The notes: generated by a model from the letters alone, not told the origin. Positions 16,863-25,524 are shown, counted from the stretch's first letter. The stretch is 64,000 bases of DNA from BOG-908 sp965198855 (GCA_965198855.1 CBDAPZ010000002.1:62001-126000); one strand, 5' to 3'. Numbers and translations: made by a program.

Positions 16863-17948
16863 ATGTCCCTCACTAATTTTCGCACCCTCGGCCGGTCGGG
16901 TCTCGTCGTCAGCCCTCTCGCACTGGGGACTATGACGTTTGGTCCCGGCGAGTGGGGGGCGGACGAGGCGACGGCGCGTGCGATTTTCGATGCATACCGC
17001 GCAGCTGGCGGCAATTTCATCGACACTGCCGACATCTACACGGGCGGCCAGAGTGAAGAACTGGTCGGTCGCTTCATCGCCGATAGCGGGTCGCGCGACG
17101 AAATCGTGCTTGCCACCAAGTTCGCGTTCAACGGATCGGCGAGCCCATTGGCTGCGACACAGCCGGGCGGCGGCAATCCCAATGCCGGCGGCGCAGGCGC
17201 CAAGAACATTCATCGGGCGCTCGATGCATCACTAAAGCGGTTGCGCACCGACTATATCGATCTTTACTGGATGCACATTTGGGACGGAGTCACCCCGGTC
17301 GAAGAGATCACTCAGACGCTCGGGGACCTCGTACGATCAGGCAAAATCCGCTACTACGGCTTGTCGGACATGCCCGCCTGGCTGGCGATGAAGGCCGCGA
17401 CGATCGCCGGGGAGCGGCGCGTACCCGGGCCAATCGCGCTGCAACTGGAATATTCACTCGTCGCCCGCGACGTCGAGAGCGAGCACTTTCCTGTGGCGCG
17501 GGAAGGCGGTATGGGCATCATGCCGTGGAGCCCGCTAGCGGGCGGGTTCCTGTCCGGCAAGTATCAACGCGGGAATACTGCCGATATCGGCAGGCTGAGC
17601 GGCCCGAACCCGTTCGGCAATAGCAAGTTCGTGGACCGGAATTGGCAGATCCTTGACGCACTCAAGACCGTTGCCGCGGAGCTCGACCGGCCCCCGGCGC
17701 AGGTGGCCCTCGCCTGGACCCTGGCGCGCGCTGTCGTTGCTTCGACGTTGATTGGAGCGAGTAAAGTCTCGCAACTGGAAGGCAACATCGCAGCGACAGA
17801 AATTCGGTTGAGCGCCGACGTCATGAAGCGTCTCGACGAAGCAAGTGCGCCGCAGTTGGGGTTTAGCGCATCGCTGACACAGCCATTCATCCGTCGTATG
17901 GTCTTTGGCGGCCACGACGTCGCTGGATGGGACGAGCAGCGACATTAA
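16863..17948 (+). CDS. Aldo/keto reductase
   Basis: A 361-residue NADPH-dependent aldo/keto reductase (TIM barrel). The catalytic tetrad is visible: Asp and Tyr in FIDTADIYTGGQSEELVG, Lys in VLATKFAFN, and His in LYWMHIWDGVTPVEE. The C-terminal cofactor loop reads STLIGASKVSQLEGNI. The starting MSLTNFRTLGRSGLVVSPLALGTM is typical of the YajO/AKR11-like branch. I prefer ATG 16863 over an in-frame TTG at 16854. It is probably regulated by the divergent TetR gene. A cupin and an AraC gene follow on the same strand. Confidence 0.92.
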   Translation: MSLTNFRTLGRSGLVVSPLALGTMTFGPGEWGADEATARAIFDAYRAAGGNFIDTADIYTGGQSEELVGRFIADSGSRDEIVLATKFAFNGSASPLAATQPGGGNPNAGGAGAKNIHRALDASLKRLRTDYIDLYWMHIWDGVTPVEEITQTLGDLVRSGKIRYYGLSDMPAWLAMKAATIAGERRVPGPIALQLEYSLVARDVESEHFPVAREGGMGIMPWSPLAGGFLSGKYQRGNTADIGRLSGPNPFGNSKFVDRNWQILDALKTVAAELDRPPAQVALAWTLARAVVASTLIGASKVSQLEGNIAATEIRLSADVMKRLDEASAPQLGFSASLTQPFIRRMVFGGHDVAGWDEQRH

Positions 17949-18044
17949 TCAGGTAATAGCCCGTTGGGACAGGCGGCCCCCGCGGCATCGAGTGCCAAAG
18001 TTTGCTGTCAGTTGAACAGGGGCCGTCCACGAAGGACCACGATA

Positions 18045-18337
18045 TGAGCGCGGTTCGCTTGCCAAGGTTTGGACGCAAGCCCGGCGAAGTTCGCGTGGGT
18101 CGGACTGTCGCATTTCCTGCCCGGCGGTGGCGCGGAGATGGACACCGGCACGACCGAGAAGATTTACGCGTGCTTGCGGGCGAAATCACCATCGCATTGG
18201 AAGGAGGGCGCGTAGAGCGGCTCGGGCCGCTCGATAGCTGTCATCTCGCGGCGGGCGAGACCCGCGCCGTGCGTAACGACCAAAATCAGGTGGCGACGAT
18301 GCTCGTGATCGTGCCTGGCCCAGATCGCCCGGCCTGA
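18045..18337 (+). CDS. Small cupin-fold protein
   Basis: A 97-residue single-domain cupin. The metal-binding cupin motif 1 is visible as GDGHRHDREDLRVLAGEITIALEGG, with two His and a Glu/Asp, and motif 2 around CHLAAGETRAVRN. Such proteins act as small sensors, isomerases or dioxygenase-like enzymes; nothing here specifies which. ATG 18045 follows a GGACCACGAT region with a poor ribosome-binding site. It lies between the aldo-keto reductase and an AraC gene in the same direction. Confidence 0.72.
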
Positions 18338-18400
18338 AAACGCACCGTGACGGCCTCGGGAGCCTGCTTACCTCACCCGTCGGTTTCGATTGGAGGAACA

Positions 18401-19318
18401 ATGATGGACGATCGTAGCGATCCACCTGGGAGGTCTGATCTCCTCAGACCTGAAGACGTCGCCGAACAACTTCCGAGTAGGCCCGTTCTGACCAGCCCGG
18501 CGGCGGAACAGCAAGGCATGGTGCTGCAACGTTATCATCATCCGCCAAGCACCATCGATGTTCCAGGCTTGCGTGATGCTCTCCTGGTGGCTCACCTGGC
18601 CGGGCCAGTTCTGGTCGAGGAGGCTCGGGGAGGCAGGATCGAGCGGAGTTGGACGGGTCCCGGACAGGTCACGCTCACACCGGCAGGCCAACCGATCCGC
18701 CGTGTCCTGAATGGTCGGCCGGACGTGGCCCTGCTCTATTTCGAACCGGAATTCATCCATAGTCTTGCCCAGGAGATTTATGCCGCGGATGCGGACCGAG
18801 TGGAACTCGTCCCGCGCCTAGGCTCGCCGGACGAAACCGCGGAGCGGCTGGTGCGGCTGTTGCTGATGGAGGTGGAACGGCCGGGAACTGGCACAGCGCT
18901 CATGGTGCAAAGCCTTACTCGATCCCTTGGCATCCATCTGCTGCGCTTCCACTCTAATCTCGCTCCTGCACCGCCGAACCCGCCGCAAAGCCTGTCGCCA
19001 CCGCGTCTGCAGCGCGTCATCGAGCAGATGCGATCCAGCCTGGATGAGGACCTCCCACTCAGCCGCCTCGCTGAGACGAGCGGGTTGAGCCCCTCCCAGT
19101 TCGTGCGGGCCTTCCGCAGCGCGACGGGTCAGCCGCCGCATCGCTATCTGATGGGCCTGCGAGTCGAGCGAGCGCGCGCGTTGCTCGAGCAGACTGACAT
19201 GTCGGTGACCTCGATTGGTCTACGCTGCGGCTTCGAGCAACCCAGCCATTTCGCAACGAGCTTTCGCGCCACAACGGGATTCAGTCCTCGGGCATGGCGG
19301 CAGGCACGCCGATCCTGA
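18401..19318 (+). CDS. AraC-family transcriptional regulator
   Basis: A 305-residue regulator with an N-terminal sensing part and a C-terminal double HTH (about residues 200-300). The HTH includes LSRLAETSGLSPSQFVRAF and the signature SIGLRCGFEQPSHFATSF. ATG 18401 has a GGAGG site 5 bases upstream; the upstream frame extension lacks similarity. It precedes the two CMD-family genes on the same strand and is likely their activator. Confidence 0.9.
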   Translation: MMDDRSDPPGRSDLLRPEDVAEQLPSRPVLTSPAAEQQGMVLQRYHHPPSTIDVPGLRDALLVAHLAGPVLVEEARGGRIERSWTGPGQVTLTPAGQPIRRVLNGRPDVALLYFEPEFIHSLAQEIYAADADRVELVPRLGSPDETAERLVRLLLMEVERPGTGTALMVQSLTRSLGIHLLRFHSNLAPAPPNPPQSLSPPRLQRVIEQMRSSLDEDLPLSRLAETSGLSPSQFVRAFRSATGQPPHRYLMGLRVERARALLEQTDMSVTSIGLRCGFEQPSHFATSFRATTGFSPRAWRQARRS

Positions 19319-19432
19319 CCTCGATACCGGTGATCGACTCGACAGCACGCTCAGAAATCGAAATTGCTGTCCGTTTCCCGAAAGTTATGCCGGGCCTTCG
19401 TCCCCAGATCGCTTGCATTGACGGAGGACACC

Positions 19433-20002
19433 ATGACTGCTTCACCGGATTTTGGAACGTTCGGACGATATGAGGAGGTCCCGGTCGGCGAAATGCCCGC
19501 CGACATGAAAGACGCCTATAATTTCACCATGGAGTTGCGTGGCCAGGTGCCAGGTCCGCACAAGATCTGGTTGGCCAATCCGGTCTTGTCGCGGACAGTC
19601 GTCCCGATCGGCGCCTATTATCAGACGCGATCGACACTGACCAAGGCGGAAATCGAGATCGCCACGAACCTGGTTAACGCACGCTGGCTGGCAGCTTATT
19701 CCAACTACGAGCACGAGATGATCGGGGAGGAGAAGGGTGGCTTGGCCCCGGAAAAAGTCGAAGCGATGATCGCCGGGCTGTCCACGAGCTTCGATGATGA
19801 ACGCCAGCAGGTGGTTTACGAACTTGCCTCGGCGCTTGTGGCACCCCGGGTTGTGCCGAAAGGTCTCTACCGCCGGGCAAAGGCGCTGCTGGGCGACGCT
19901 GGCATCGTCGACGTGACCATGCTGCTCGGCTGGTTCACTGGGGTATCGCTCACGCTCAACGCCTTCGACGTCCCTTCCAATGCCGTGGGACTGGACCAAT
20001 GA
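19433..20002 (+). CDS. Carboxymuconolactone decarboxylase (CMD/AhpD)-family protein
   Basis: A 189-residue all-helical CMD-fold protein. The family core is seen as TKAEIEIATNLVNARWLAAY and SNYEHEMIGEEKGGLAPEKV. The AhpD-type CxxC redox pair is absent, and a conserved Glu/His pair remains. This points to a lyase or hydrolytic-type role rather than peroxidase reduction. ATG 19433 has a strong GGAGGA site. Its stop overlaps the next gene by ATGA, so the two are coupled and probably work on the same pathway. Confidence 0.85.
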   Translation: MTASPDFGTFGRYEEVPVGEMPADMKDAYNFTMELRGQVPGPHKIWLANPVLSRTVVPIGAYYQTRSTLTKAEIEIATNLVNARWLAAYSNYEHEMIGEEKGGLAPEKVEAMIAGLSTSFDDERQQVVYELASALVAPRVVPKGLYRRAKALLGDAGIVDVTMLLGWFTGVSLTLNAFDVPSNAVGLDQ

Positions 20003-21594
20003 AGGAGACCACATTCATGGACGTAAGCCATCTTGGCGGCCGCCTACCGTTGCTCGACCCGGCCTGCCTCACGGACGGCCAAAAAGCGGTATATGACCGC
20101 CTCCGAGCCACCATGATACGTTGGGCCGACCAGTCCGGCTTTCAAAGCATGGCGAACGAAAACCGTCTGATCGGGCCGTTCAATCCCGTCATGTTTAGCC
20201 CCGGCATAGCGTCGGCCTTCCTGGACCTGCAAGATGCGGAGCAGGCAAGTACGTCGCTCAGCGAGCGGGTGCGCCAAGTCGTTATCCTCGAAGTCGGCGC
20301 GGTATGGCGGGCCGACTACGAGCTATATGCCCATGCCGCCGTCGCACGCAAAGCCGGTCTGACGGATGACATGGTTCGTGGTTTAGCGGCCGGAACTTTG
20401 CCCGAAGACCTGAGCGAGCAGGAGAAAATTGCAGGCCGTTTCGCCCGGCAGCTAGCGGCGGAACATTGCGTCGATACGGAGCTCTATCGCGCCGCCGAGG
20501 CGATCTTCGGAACGCAAGGCTTGGTGGATATCACCTTTCTGGTCGGTATTTACCACCTTGTTTGCGGTTTGCTGACTGCGTTCGAAATCCCGGCTCCAGC
20601 GGCGGGTCCTCTGGATCCATCGCGGCCGGACCGGGCCAGGGGTTTGCATAAGGCGAAGCTGACAACCGTTGCCTTATTTGCGGCGAAGTCGTTCCTTGAA
20701 AACCTTGTCGTCCGCGACGACAACTCCGTTCTCGTCACATGTGTCACCACGAAGGAGCTGTTTTACGTGCCGCCGTGGTCTGGCACGGGCATGGTTGAGC
20801 CGGTCCGTTTGTACTGCTTCGAACAGTTACCGACAGGCATGATCGAGATCGAACCGAACATTTTTTTGATCTGCACTGGCAACCTGTACACGACCCATGA
20901 GTCATTCCTATACCGGCTCGATCTGCGCGACTGGCAGCCTGGCTCGCCGGTCGCACCCGAGTTGGTGTTCCGCTTCCCCGAGAATGCCAAGGGATTGAAC
21001 GGCATGTGCCTGCTCGGTCCCGGCACGGCCCTGGTCGCCGACTGTTTCGCAAGCCTGATCTGGCGCGTGGACTTCCAGCCAGGCGGCCGGGATATGCAGG
21101 CCCGGGTTTGGCTAGAACACGAAAGCATGGGGTATTTCCCAGGCAAGCTGAAGCCCGAGCAGCCCGGTGTGAATGCAGTCCGCTATGCCGCCCGCACCCA
21201 TCATCTGTATTATACCTCGACCGCCAAGAAACTGCTGATGCGCGTGCCAGTCGCCCCCGATACGCTGGACCCGGCAGGCGCGCCGGAGCTGGTCGTGGCA
21301 GGGCGCATGTTCGATGATTTCTGCATCGACGAGGATGCAGGCGCGCTCTACATCACCACCCACCGGCAGAACACCATCGACCGTGTCTCGATGGATCCAG
21401 GCGAGAATAGCGGCTTCACGCAGAGCGTTGCCGGAGACCCATTCACAGAAGCGATGATCGGACCCTCGAGCGGGGCCTGGAGCCGCCGACTTGGGGATTA
21501 TGGCAAGGCGGCGTACTTCATCTGTGACGGGGGCACCGCGTCGCCGCCGCCGGGTGGTCCGCAGCTCGCGAAGCTACTCTGGGTGACCTTCTAG
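19999..21594 (+). CDS. Fusion of a CMD-family domain and an SMP-30/gluconolactonase-like beta-propeller
   Basis: A 531-residue protein in two parts. Residues about 1-215 are a complete CMD-family domain (LSERVRQVVILEVGAVWRAD, YELYAHAAVARKAGLTDDMV). Residues about 225-531 look like a six-bladed propeller of the SMP-30/gluconolactonase/strictosidine-synthase type, with NGMCLLGPGTALVADCFAS, GVNAVRYAARTHHLYYTSTA and MFDDFCIDEDAGALYITTH. The propeller's repeated G-L and D-aromatic strand pattern is visible. The start is either ATG 19999 overlapping the previous stop, or ATG 20017 behind AAGGAG. A decarboxylase or lyase step coupled to a lactonase or hydrolase step is a plausible inference. Confidence 0.8.
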   Translation: MKETTFMDVSHLGGRLPLLDPACLTDGQKAVYDRLRATMIRWADQSGFQSMANENRLIGPFNPVMFSPGIASAFLDLQDAEQASTSLSERVRQVVILEVGAVWRADYELYAHAAVARKAGLTDDMVRGLAAGTLPEDLSEQEKIAGRFARQLAAEHCVDTELYRAAEAIFGTQGLVDITFLVGIYHLVCGLLTAFEIPAPAAGPLDPSRPDRARGLHKAKLTTVALFAAKSFLENLVVRDDNSVLVTCVTTKELFYVPPWSGTGMVEPVRLYCFEQLPTGMIEIEPNIFLICTGNLYTTHESFLYRLDLRDWQPGSPVAPELVFRFPENAKGLNGMCLLGPGTALVADCFASLIWRVDFQPGGRDMQARVWLEHESMGYFPGKLKPEQPGVNAVRYAARTHHLYYTSTAKKLLMRVPVAPDTLDPAGAPELVVAGRMFDDFCIDEDAGALYITTHRQNTIDRVSMDPGENSGFTQSVAGDPFTEAMIGPSSGAWSRRLGDYGKAAYFICDGGTASPPPGGPQLAKLLWVTF

Positions 21595-21730
21595 CGACCA
21601 ACCCTCGCTGCTGCGTGGACCACGCTGTTCACTTAAGAAAGGGGTCACCGGCAGCGAGCGCGACCTGATGCTAGCGCTGAAGACAGCATACTAGGCTAGT
21701 GAAACGCCGGTGAGCGAGGCCATCGGGGGT

Positions 21731-21765
21731 CGCCGCACGATTTATCCAAAACTTCACGGTAGGCC
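21731..21765 (-). repeat. Left inverted repeat of the acetyltransferase cassette
   Basis: The sequence with core ATCCAAAACTTCACGGTA is related to the repeats at 22445-22482, 62431-62463 and 62599-62636, whose core is TGTCCAAAACTGCACGGTA. It faces the copy at 22445-22482 in inverted orientation, with the acetyltransferase gene between them. Confidence 0.6.
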
Positions 21766-21834
21766 AAGCTAAGCGTCGCCATCTAGCGTAGGACGGTTCG
21801 ACTGCCGGCGTCGCCTCACCTTCAAGGATAGACA

Positions 21835-22377
21835 GTGACTTGTCTTGGATCGATACGCGTCCGACTCGCAACTCTAGAAGACTGCTCTTCAATCGGTGAG
21901 GTTCACGTCACAGCATGGAAAGAGACCTATCGCGGCATGGTCCCGGACTCCATGCTTGCAGCCTTGTCGGTTAATCAGCGAAGAGAGGTCTGGCGGCGCA
22001 TTTTGAGCCAGCCTTCCGGACCCAATTCTATACGCGTCTATGTCGCTGCCGCTGGTTCACGCATTACTGGGTTCTCATCGTGCGGCCCTCAACGTAGTGA
22101 AGATGTCGCTAACCAAGGATACGATGGCGAGATTAGCGCAATTTACGTTCTTCGCTCATTTCAACGACTTGGCTTAGGGAGAGCTCTTTTCGAGGTAATG
22201 GGATGTGATTTACGCAAAATAGGCAACGGCAAGTTCAGTCTTTGGGTTCTTCGTGAGAACACTCGAGCCCGGGCCTTTTACGAGCACCTAGGCGGACAAC
22301 TCGTTGCGGAGCGACAAGATGCACGTACTGACGGAGTGTTGCATGAAGTAGCCTACGGTTGGCGACATTTCGCTTGA
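21835..22377 (+). CDS. GNAT-family N-acetyltransferase
   Basis: A 180-residue GNAT acetyltransferase that would transfer an acetyl group from acetyl-CoA to an amine. The N-terminus IRVRLATLEDCSSIGEVHVTAWKETYRGMVPD is typical of the RimI/YhhY-like branch. The acetyl-CoA pyrophosphate loop is RSFQRLGLGRALFEVM (Q/RxxGxG), and NTRARAFYEHLGGQLV is the conserved C-terminal motif. Its base composition is lower in GC than neighbouring operons. Inverted repeats about 70-100 bases outside both ends suggest it arrived as a mobile cassette. The substrate is unknown. Confidence 0.88.
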   Translation: MTCLGSIRVRLATLEDCSSIGEVHVTAWKETYRGMVPDSMLAALSVNQRREVWRRILSQPSGPNSIRVYVAAAGSRITGFSSCGPQRSEDVANQGYDGEISAIYVLRSFQRLGLGRALFEVMGCDLRKIGNGKFSLWVLRENTRARAFYEHLGGQLVAERQDARTDGVLHEVAYGWRHFA

Positions 22378-22444
22378 TCACGCCGGATCATGCGACTTTT
22401 ACGAATAACTTTCAGAACACATTTTAAGGCAGCCGGACTTGGAC

Positions 22445-22482
22445 GGCCCCGTACGGTGCAGTTTTGGACAAGCCTTGCGGCG
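22445..22482 (+). repeat. Right inverted repeat of the acetyltransferase cassette
   Basis: The core ACGGTGCAGTTTTGGACAAG matches the plus-oriented repeat at 62599-62636, including the following GCGGCGATCCC. It is the partner of 21731-21765. Confidence 0.6.
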
Positions 22483-22786
22483 ATCCCAGGGTGCAGCCTT
22501 TGTGTTCATCATGCTTTCAACTACGTCGGCGATGCCTGCTTGCCGGTTGCCATCGGATTTGCGCCAAAGTCATTTGATCAATGGATCAATGCGCATCGAA
22601 CGAGGAAAAGCGCCACGATCGTTGTCTAATGCGGATATGGGTCGAACTAGCCCAACACAGACAGCGGTCAGGATCGTTGATGTTTATCGAGCCCATAAGC
22701 GTCGATCCTTTGGTTTCCTAGGGTGGCTCCGCTATCCCGTTGGGGCGGTCTGATCTCACCGCTGTGGTTTGGCCGTTGGCCGGGCT
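22483..22786. other. Gap without a recognisable gene
   Basis: Several short open frames occur in this 304-base stretch between the cassette and the IS66 target duplication, but none has family features or a good start. It continues after the IS66 at 25296, so it is probably a decayed gene split by the insertion. Confidence 0.4.
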
Positions 22787-22794
22787 GCTCCAAC
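22787..22794. repeat. 8-bp target-site duplication, left copy
   Basis: GCTCCAAC lies immediately before the IS66 end GTATCC. The same 8 bases follow the other IS66 end at 25288-25295. Eight bases is the normal duplication length for this family. Confidence 0.9.
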
Positions 22795-22824
22795 GTATCC
22801 ATCCGGTGAGCACCGCAGCGTTGA

Positions 22825-24432
22825 TCAGGCGGCCTTGCGTGCCACGGCATCTGGGGGCTGCCAGTTCCACGGGAGCAGTTCATCCAGCCGGCTTACCGGG
22901 TGTTGGGCGATGTTGGCCAGGACGTGAGCCAGCCAGGCCTGCGGGTCGATGTCGTTCAGCTTGGCACTCACGATCAGGCTGTACATGACAGCGGCGCGCT
23001 GTCCGCCCCGGTCGGATCCGGCGAACAGCCAGGATTTGCGGCCAAGGGCTATGCCGCGCAGGCCACGCTCGGCGGCATTGTTCGTCAGGCAAACGCGGCC
23101 GTCCACCAGGAACCGGGCAAAAACGGTCCAGCGCTTCAGCATGTAGTCCATCGCTTTTGCAACGTCGTTGCCGCTCGACAGCTTTCTGCGTTCCTCGATC
23201 ATCCAGCTGTGCAGGTCAGCCACGAGAGGTTTGCTCAATTCCTGGCGCACGCTTTGACGCCGCTCCGCACTGCATCGGTTGATGTCACGCTCAATGTCGA
23301 ACAGCTTGTCCATGCGACGCACCGCTTCCAGGCAGAGCGGCGATATTACCGCTTGGCTCTTTCCCTGCGCCCGGCGTCGTGCAGCCAATTCAACATCGGC
23401 CAGAACAAAGAATTTGCGACGCGCGTGCGCCCAACACCCTGCTTCCAGAATCACGCCCGGACTTCGGCCGGCCTCGTACAGCTTGCCATAGCCGCCATAC
23501 GCGTCCGCCTGCAAAATACTGGCGTAGCCGGCGAGATGGGCTTGCGGATGCTCGCCGCCGCGATCGCGCGAGTAGTAGAATATGGCAGCAGGAGGTGCCG
23601 TGCCGCCGAACGGGCGATCGTCGCGCACATAAATCCAGGCGCGGGCGATGTCAGTCTTGCCTTTTGCCAGCACCGGGACCGTGGTGTCGTCGCCATGCAG
23701 CCGCTCGGCCGCCATGACATGCGCGTGCAGCCGTTTGAACAGCGGCATCAGCGCCGTGGTGCAGGCGCCCACCTGGTCGGCCAGGGTGGACAGGCTCAAG
23801 GGCACGCCTTCGCGGGCGTAGCGCTCGGCCTGGCGGTTCAGCGGCTGATGCTGGCCGAACTTCTCGAACATAATCATCGCCAGCAGGCTTGGGCCGGCCC
23901 AGCCACGCGGCGTCACGCGGAACGGCGCCGGCGGCTGGCTGATCGCCTCGCAGTCGCGGCAGGAGAACTTCTCCCGCACGTTCTGGATCACTTTCCAGCT
24001 GCGCGGGATTACTTCCAGCGTCTCGCTCACGTCCTCACCTAGCTTGCGCAGCCGGCCGCCGCCGCAGCACAGGCAGGCGACCGGTGCGGGCTCGACCTGC
24101 CGCTCGCGCGGCAGATGCTCGGGGAAAGGCTGGCGAGACGGGCGCTTGCGGGTGAAGGAGGCCACATTGGTGGTGCGTGCGGCGGCCTGCTCTGCGGCGA
24201 TCTCATCCTCGGTCGCAGCGGCTTCCGCCTCTTCCAGGCCGAGCTCCATCTGCTCGATCAGCCGCGTAGTACGTTCGGAGCGCTGACCGTAAAGTGCATG
24301 CCGCAGCTTGGCGATTTGCAGTTGCTGATGAGCGATCAGCGCCTGGTCGGCGGCCGCGCGCGCTCGGCTTGCGGCCACGATCGCCTTCAGCGTGTCGATA
24401 TCGTCTGGGAGGAGTTCGGGATCGGCTTGCAC
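22825..24432 (-). CDS. tnpC: IS66 transposase TnpC (complete element)
   Basis: A 535-residue IS66 DDE transposase with an N-terminal coiled coil, a zinc-finger-like Cys region (CLCCGGGRL, CRDCEAI) and the catalytic domain (HGDDTTVPVLAKGKTDIARA, LQADAYGGYGKLYEAGRSPG, CLTNNAAERGLRGIALGRKS). It is full length and without frame defects. The stop lies 30 bases from the element's right end, so unlike element B there is no room for a passenger gene. Confidence 0.96.
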   Translation of the reverse strand: MQADPELLPDDIDTLKAIVAASRARAAADQALIAHQQLQIAKLRHALYGQRSERTTRLIEQMELGLEEAEAAATEDEIAAEQAAARTTNVASFTRKRPSRQPFPEHLPRERQVEPAPVACLCCGGGRLRKLGEDVSETLEVIPRSWKVIQNVREKFSCRDCEAISQPPAPFRVTPRGWAGPSLLAMIMFEKFGQHQPLNRQAERYAREGVPLSLSTLADQVGACTTALMPLFKRLHAHVMAAERLHGDDTTVPVLAKGKTDIARAWIYVRDDRPFGGTAPPAAIFYYSRDRGGEHPQAHLAGYASILQADAYGGYGKLYEAGRSPGVILEAGCWAHARRKFFVLADVELAARRRAQGKSQAVISPLCLEAVRRMDKLFDIERDINRCSAERRQSVRQELSKPLVADLHSWMIEERRKLSSGNDVAKAMDYMLKRWTVFARFLVDGRVCLTNNAAERGLRGIALGRKSWLFAGSDRGGQRAAVMYSLIVSAKLNDIDPQAWLAHVLANIAQHPVSRLDELLPWNWQPPDAVARKAA

Positions 24433-24488
24433 AAGATGATCGAATCACAAAGCATGCCGTGTCGGCCACCCAATTATGCGGTTTGCGA

Positions 24489-24836
24489 CTATCCCGCGCA
24501 ACTCGGCCGGAATGTGTGGCGCGGGTTTCGCCAGTCGATCCCGTCGAGCATGTAGGCGAGCTGCGAGGCGGAGATCCCCACCACGCCGTCGGCTGGTGTC
24601 GGCCACACGAAGCGGCCTTTCTCCAATCTTTTGGCGTAAAGCGACATGCCGATGCCGTCGTGCCAAAGGATTTTCACCAGATCACCACGCGCCCCTCGAA
24701 AAACATAAAGGTCACCAGCATGCGGATCACGCCCGAGCGCTTGCTGCACCTGCAGCGCCAGGCCGTTCATGCCGCGTCGCATGTCGGTGCGCCCAACCGC
24801 CAGCCAGACGCGCACACTCGATGGAAATGCGATCAT
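24489..24836 (-). CDS. tnpB: IS66 accessory protein TnpB (Orf2)
   Basis: A 115-residue IS66 Orf2 protein, required with TnpA and TnpC for transposition of this family. The hallmark segments are VRVWLAVGRTDMRRGMNGLA, DLYVFRGARGDLVKILWHD and MLDGIDWRNPRHTFRPS. ATG 24836 overlaps the tnpA stop (ATGA), so the two are translationally coupled. Confidence 0.95.
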   Translation of the reverse strand: MIAFPSSVRVWLAVGRTDMRRGMNGLALQVQQALGRDPHAGDLYVFRGARGDLVKILWHDGIGMSLYAKRLEKGRFVWPTPADGVVGISASQLAYMLDGIDWRNPRHTFRPSCAG

Positions 24837-25204
24837 CTCCGGTCGAGCGCATCGAGCACCAGCCGCAATGTCGCGGCTTTGACGCCGCGACCCACTCGCA
24901 CGCGAGCACCGCCCGGCCACTCGATCTCGATCGTGTCGGAAGCAGGTGCGCACGGTGCGGCGGCGGGTCGATCATCCGTTACCAGCACCGGCACGAGCTG
25001 GGGCGCGGGTAGCCCTGCCGCCCCGCCGCCGTAGAGCTTGCGCCAGGTGAAGACCAGATTGGTGTTCACATCGTATTGCCGGGCGACGACAGAGACTGAT
25101 GCGCCAGGTGCGAACGCCGCCGCCACGATCTCCCGTTTGAGTGCCTCCGGCCACGTGCGCCGTTTGACCCGCTTGATCGTGTCCATTATCGCGTCAGTGG
25201 ACAC
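24833..25204 (-). CDS. tnpA: IS66 accessory protein TnpA (Orf1)
   Basis: A 123-residue IS66 Orf1 protein with an N-terminal helix-turn-helix (RRTWPEALKREIVAAAFAPG, SVSVVARQYDVNTNLVFTWR). A variable linker and a C-terminal WPGGARVRVGRGVKAATLRL segment follow. The copy at 12044-12415 has the same sequence with a stop in the RKLYGGG segment. Confidence 0.93.
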   Translation of the reverse strand: MSTDAIMDTIKRVKRRTWPEALKREIVAAAFAPGASVSVVARQYDVNTNLVFTWRKLYGGGAAGLPAPQLVPVLVTDDRPAAAPCAPASDTIEIEWPGGARVRVGRGVKAATLRLVLDALDRR

Positions 25205-25287
25205 TTACCGCCCCGCCTTCGTCCTAAAGGCAGGCAAAATGCCGGGAACTTACAAAACGCGGTAGGCGGCCCTCACCGCAGGGTTAC

Positions 25288-25295
25288 GCTCCAAC
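25288..25295. repeat. 8-bp target-site duplication, right copy
   Basis: GCTCCAAC directly follows the outer base of the IS66 terminal repeat and equals 22787-22794. Confidence 0.9.
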
Positions 25296-25524
25296 GGGGG
25301 CGCTGCCGCTGTTCGTCACCGACGGTCGGGGCGGGCCGGGTGTCGCTACTAGCCCCTCAGAAGCTTATTGGCTTGCACGCGAACCAATTCGTCGGGCTTG
25401 ACCAATTGAAATTTGAAAGCGCAAGAAGCTGCGCCATAAAGCCATGCATGGCTGCCGAAAGTGACTGCGCCAAGGTCCAGCTTTCCGGCATCGTTCCGGT
25501 TCCTGCGATCACGTTTGCGCCTAA

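Larger units (their letters stand above)
22795..25287 (-). mobile_element. Complete IS66-family insertion sequence (2493 bp)
   Basis: The element is bounded by imperfect terminal inverted repeats. GTATCCATCCGGTGAGCACC starts at 22795; the other end, read inward, starts GTAACCCTGCGGTGAGGGCC at 25287. It is flanked by an 8-bp duplication GCTCCAAC. It encodes intact tnpA, tnpB and tnpC on the minus strand and is therefore probably autonomous. Its left 736 bases recur almost unchanged at 11763-12498. Confidence 0.95.
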
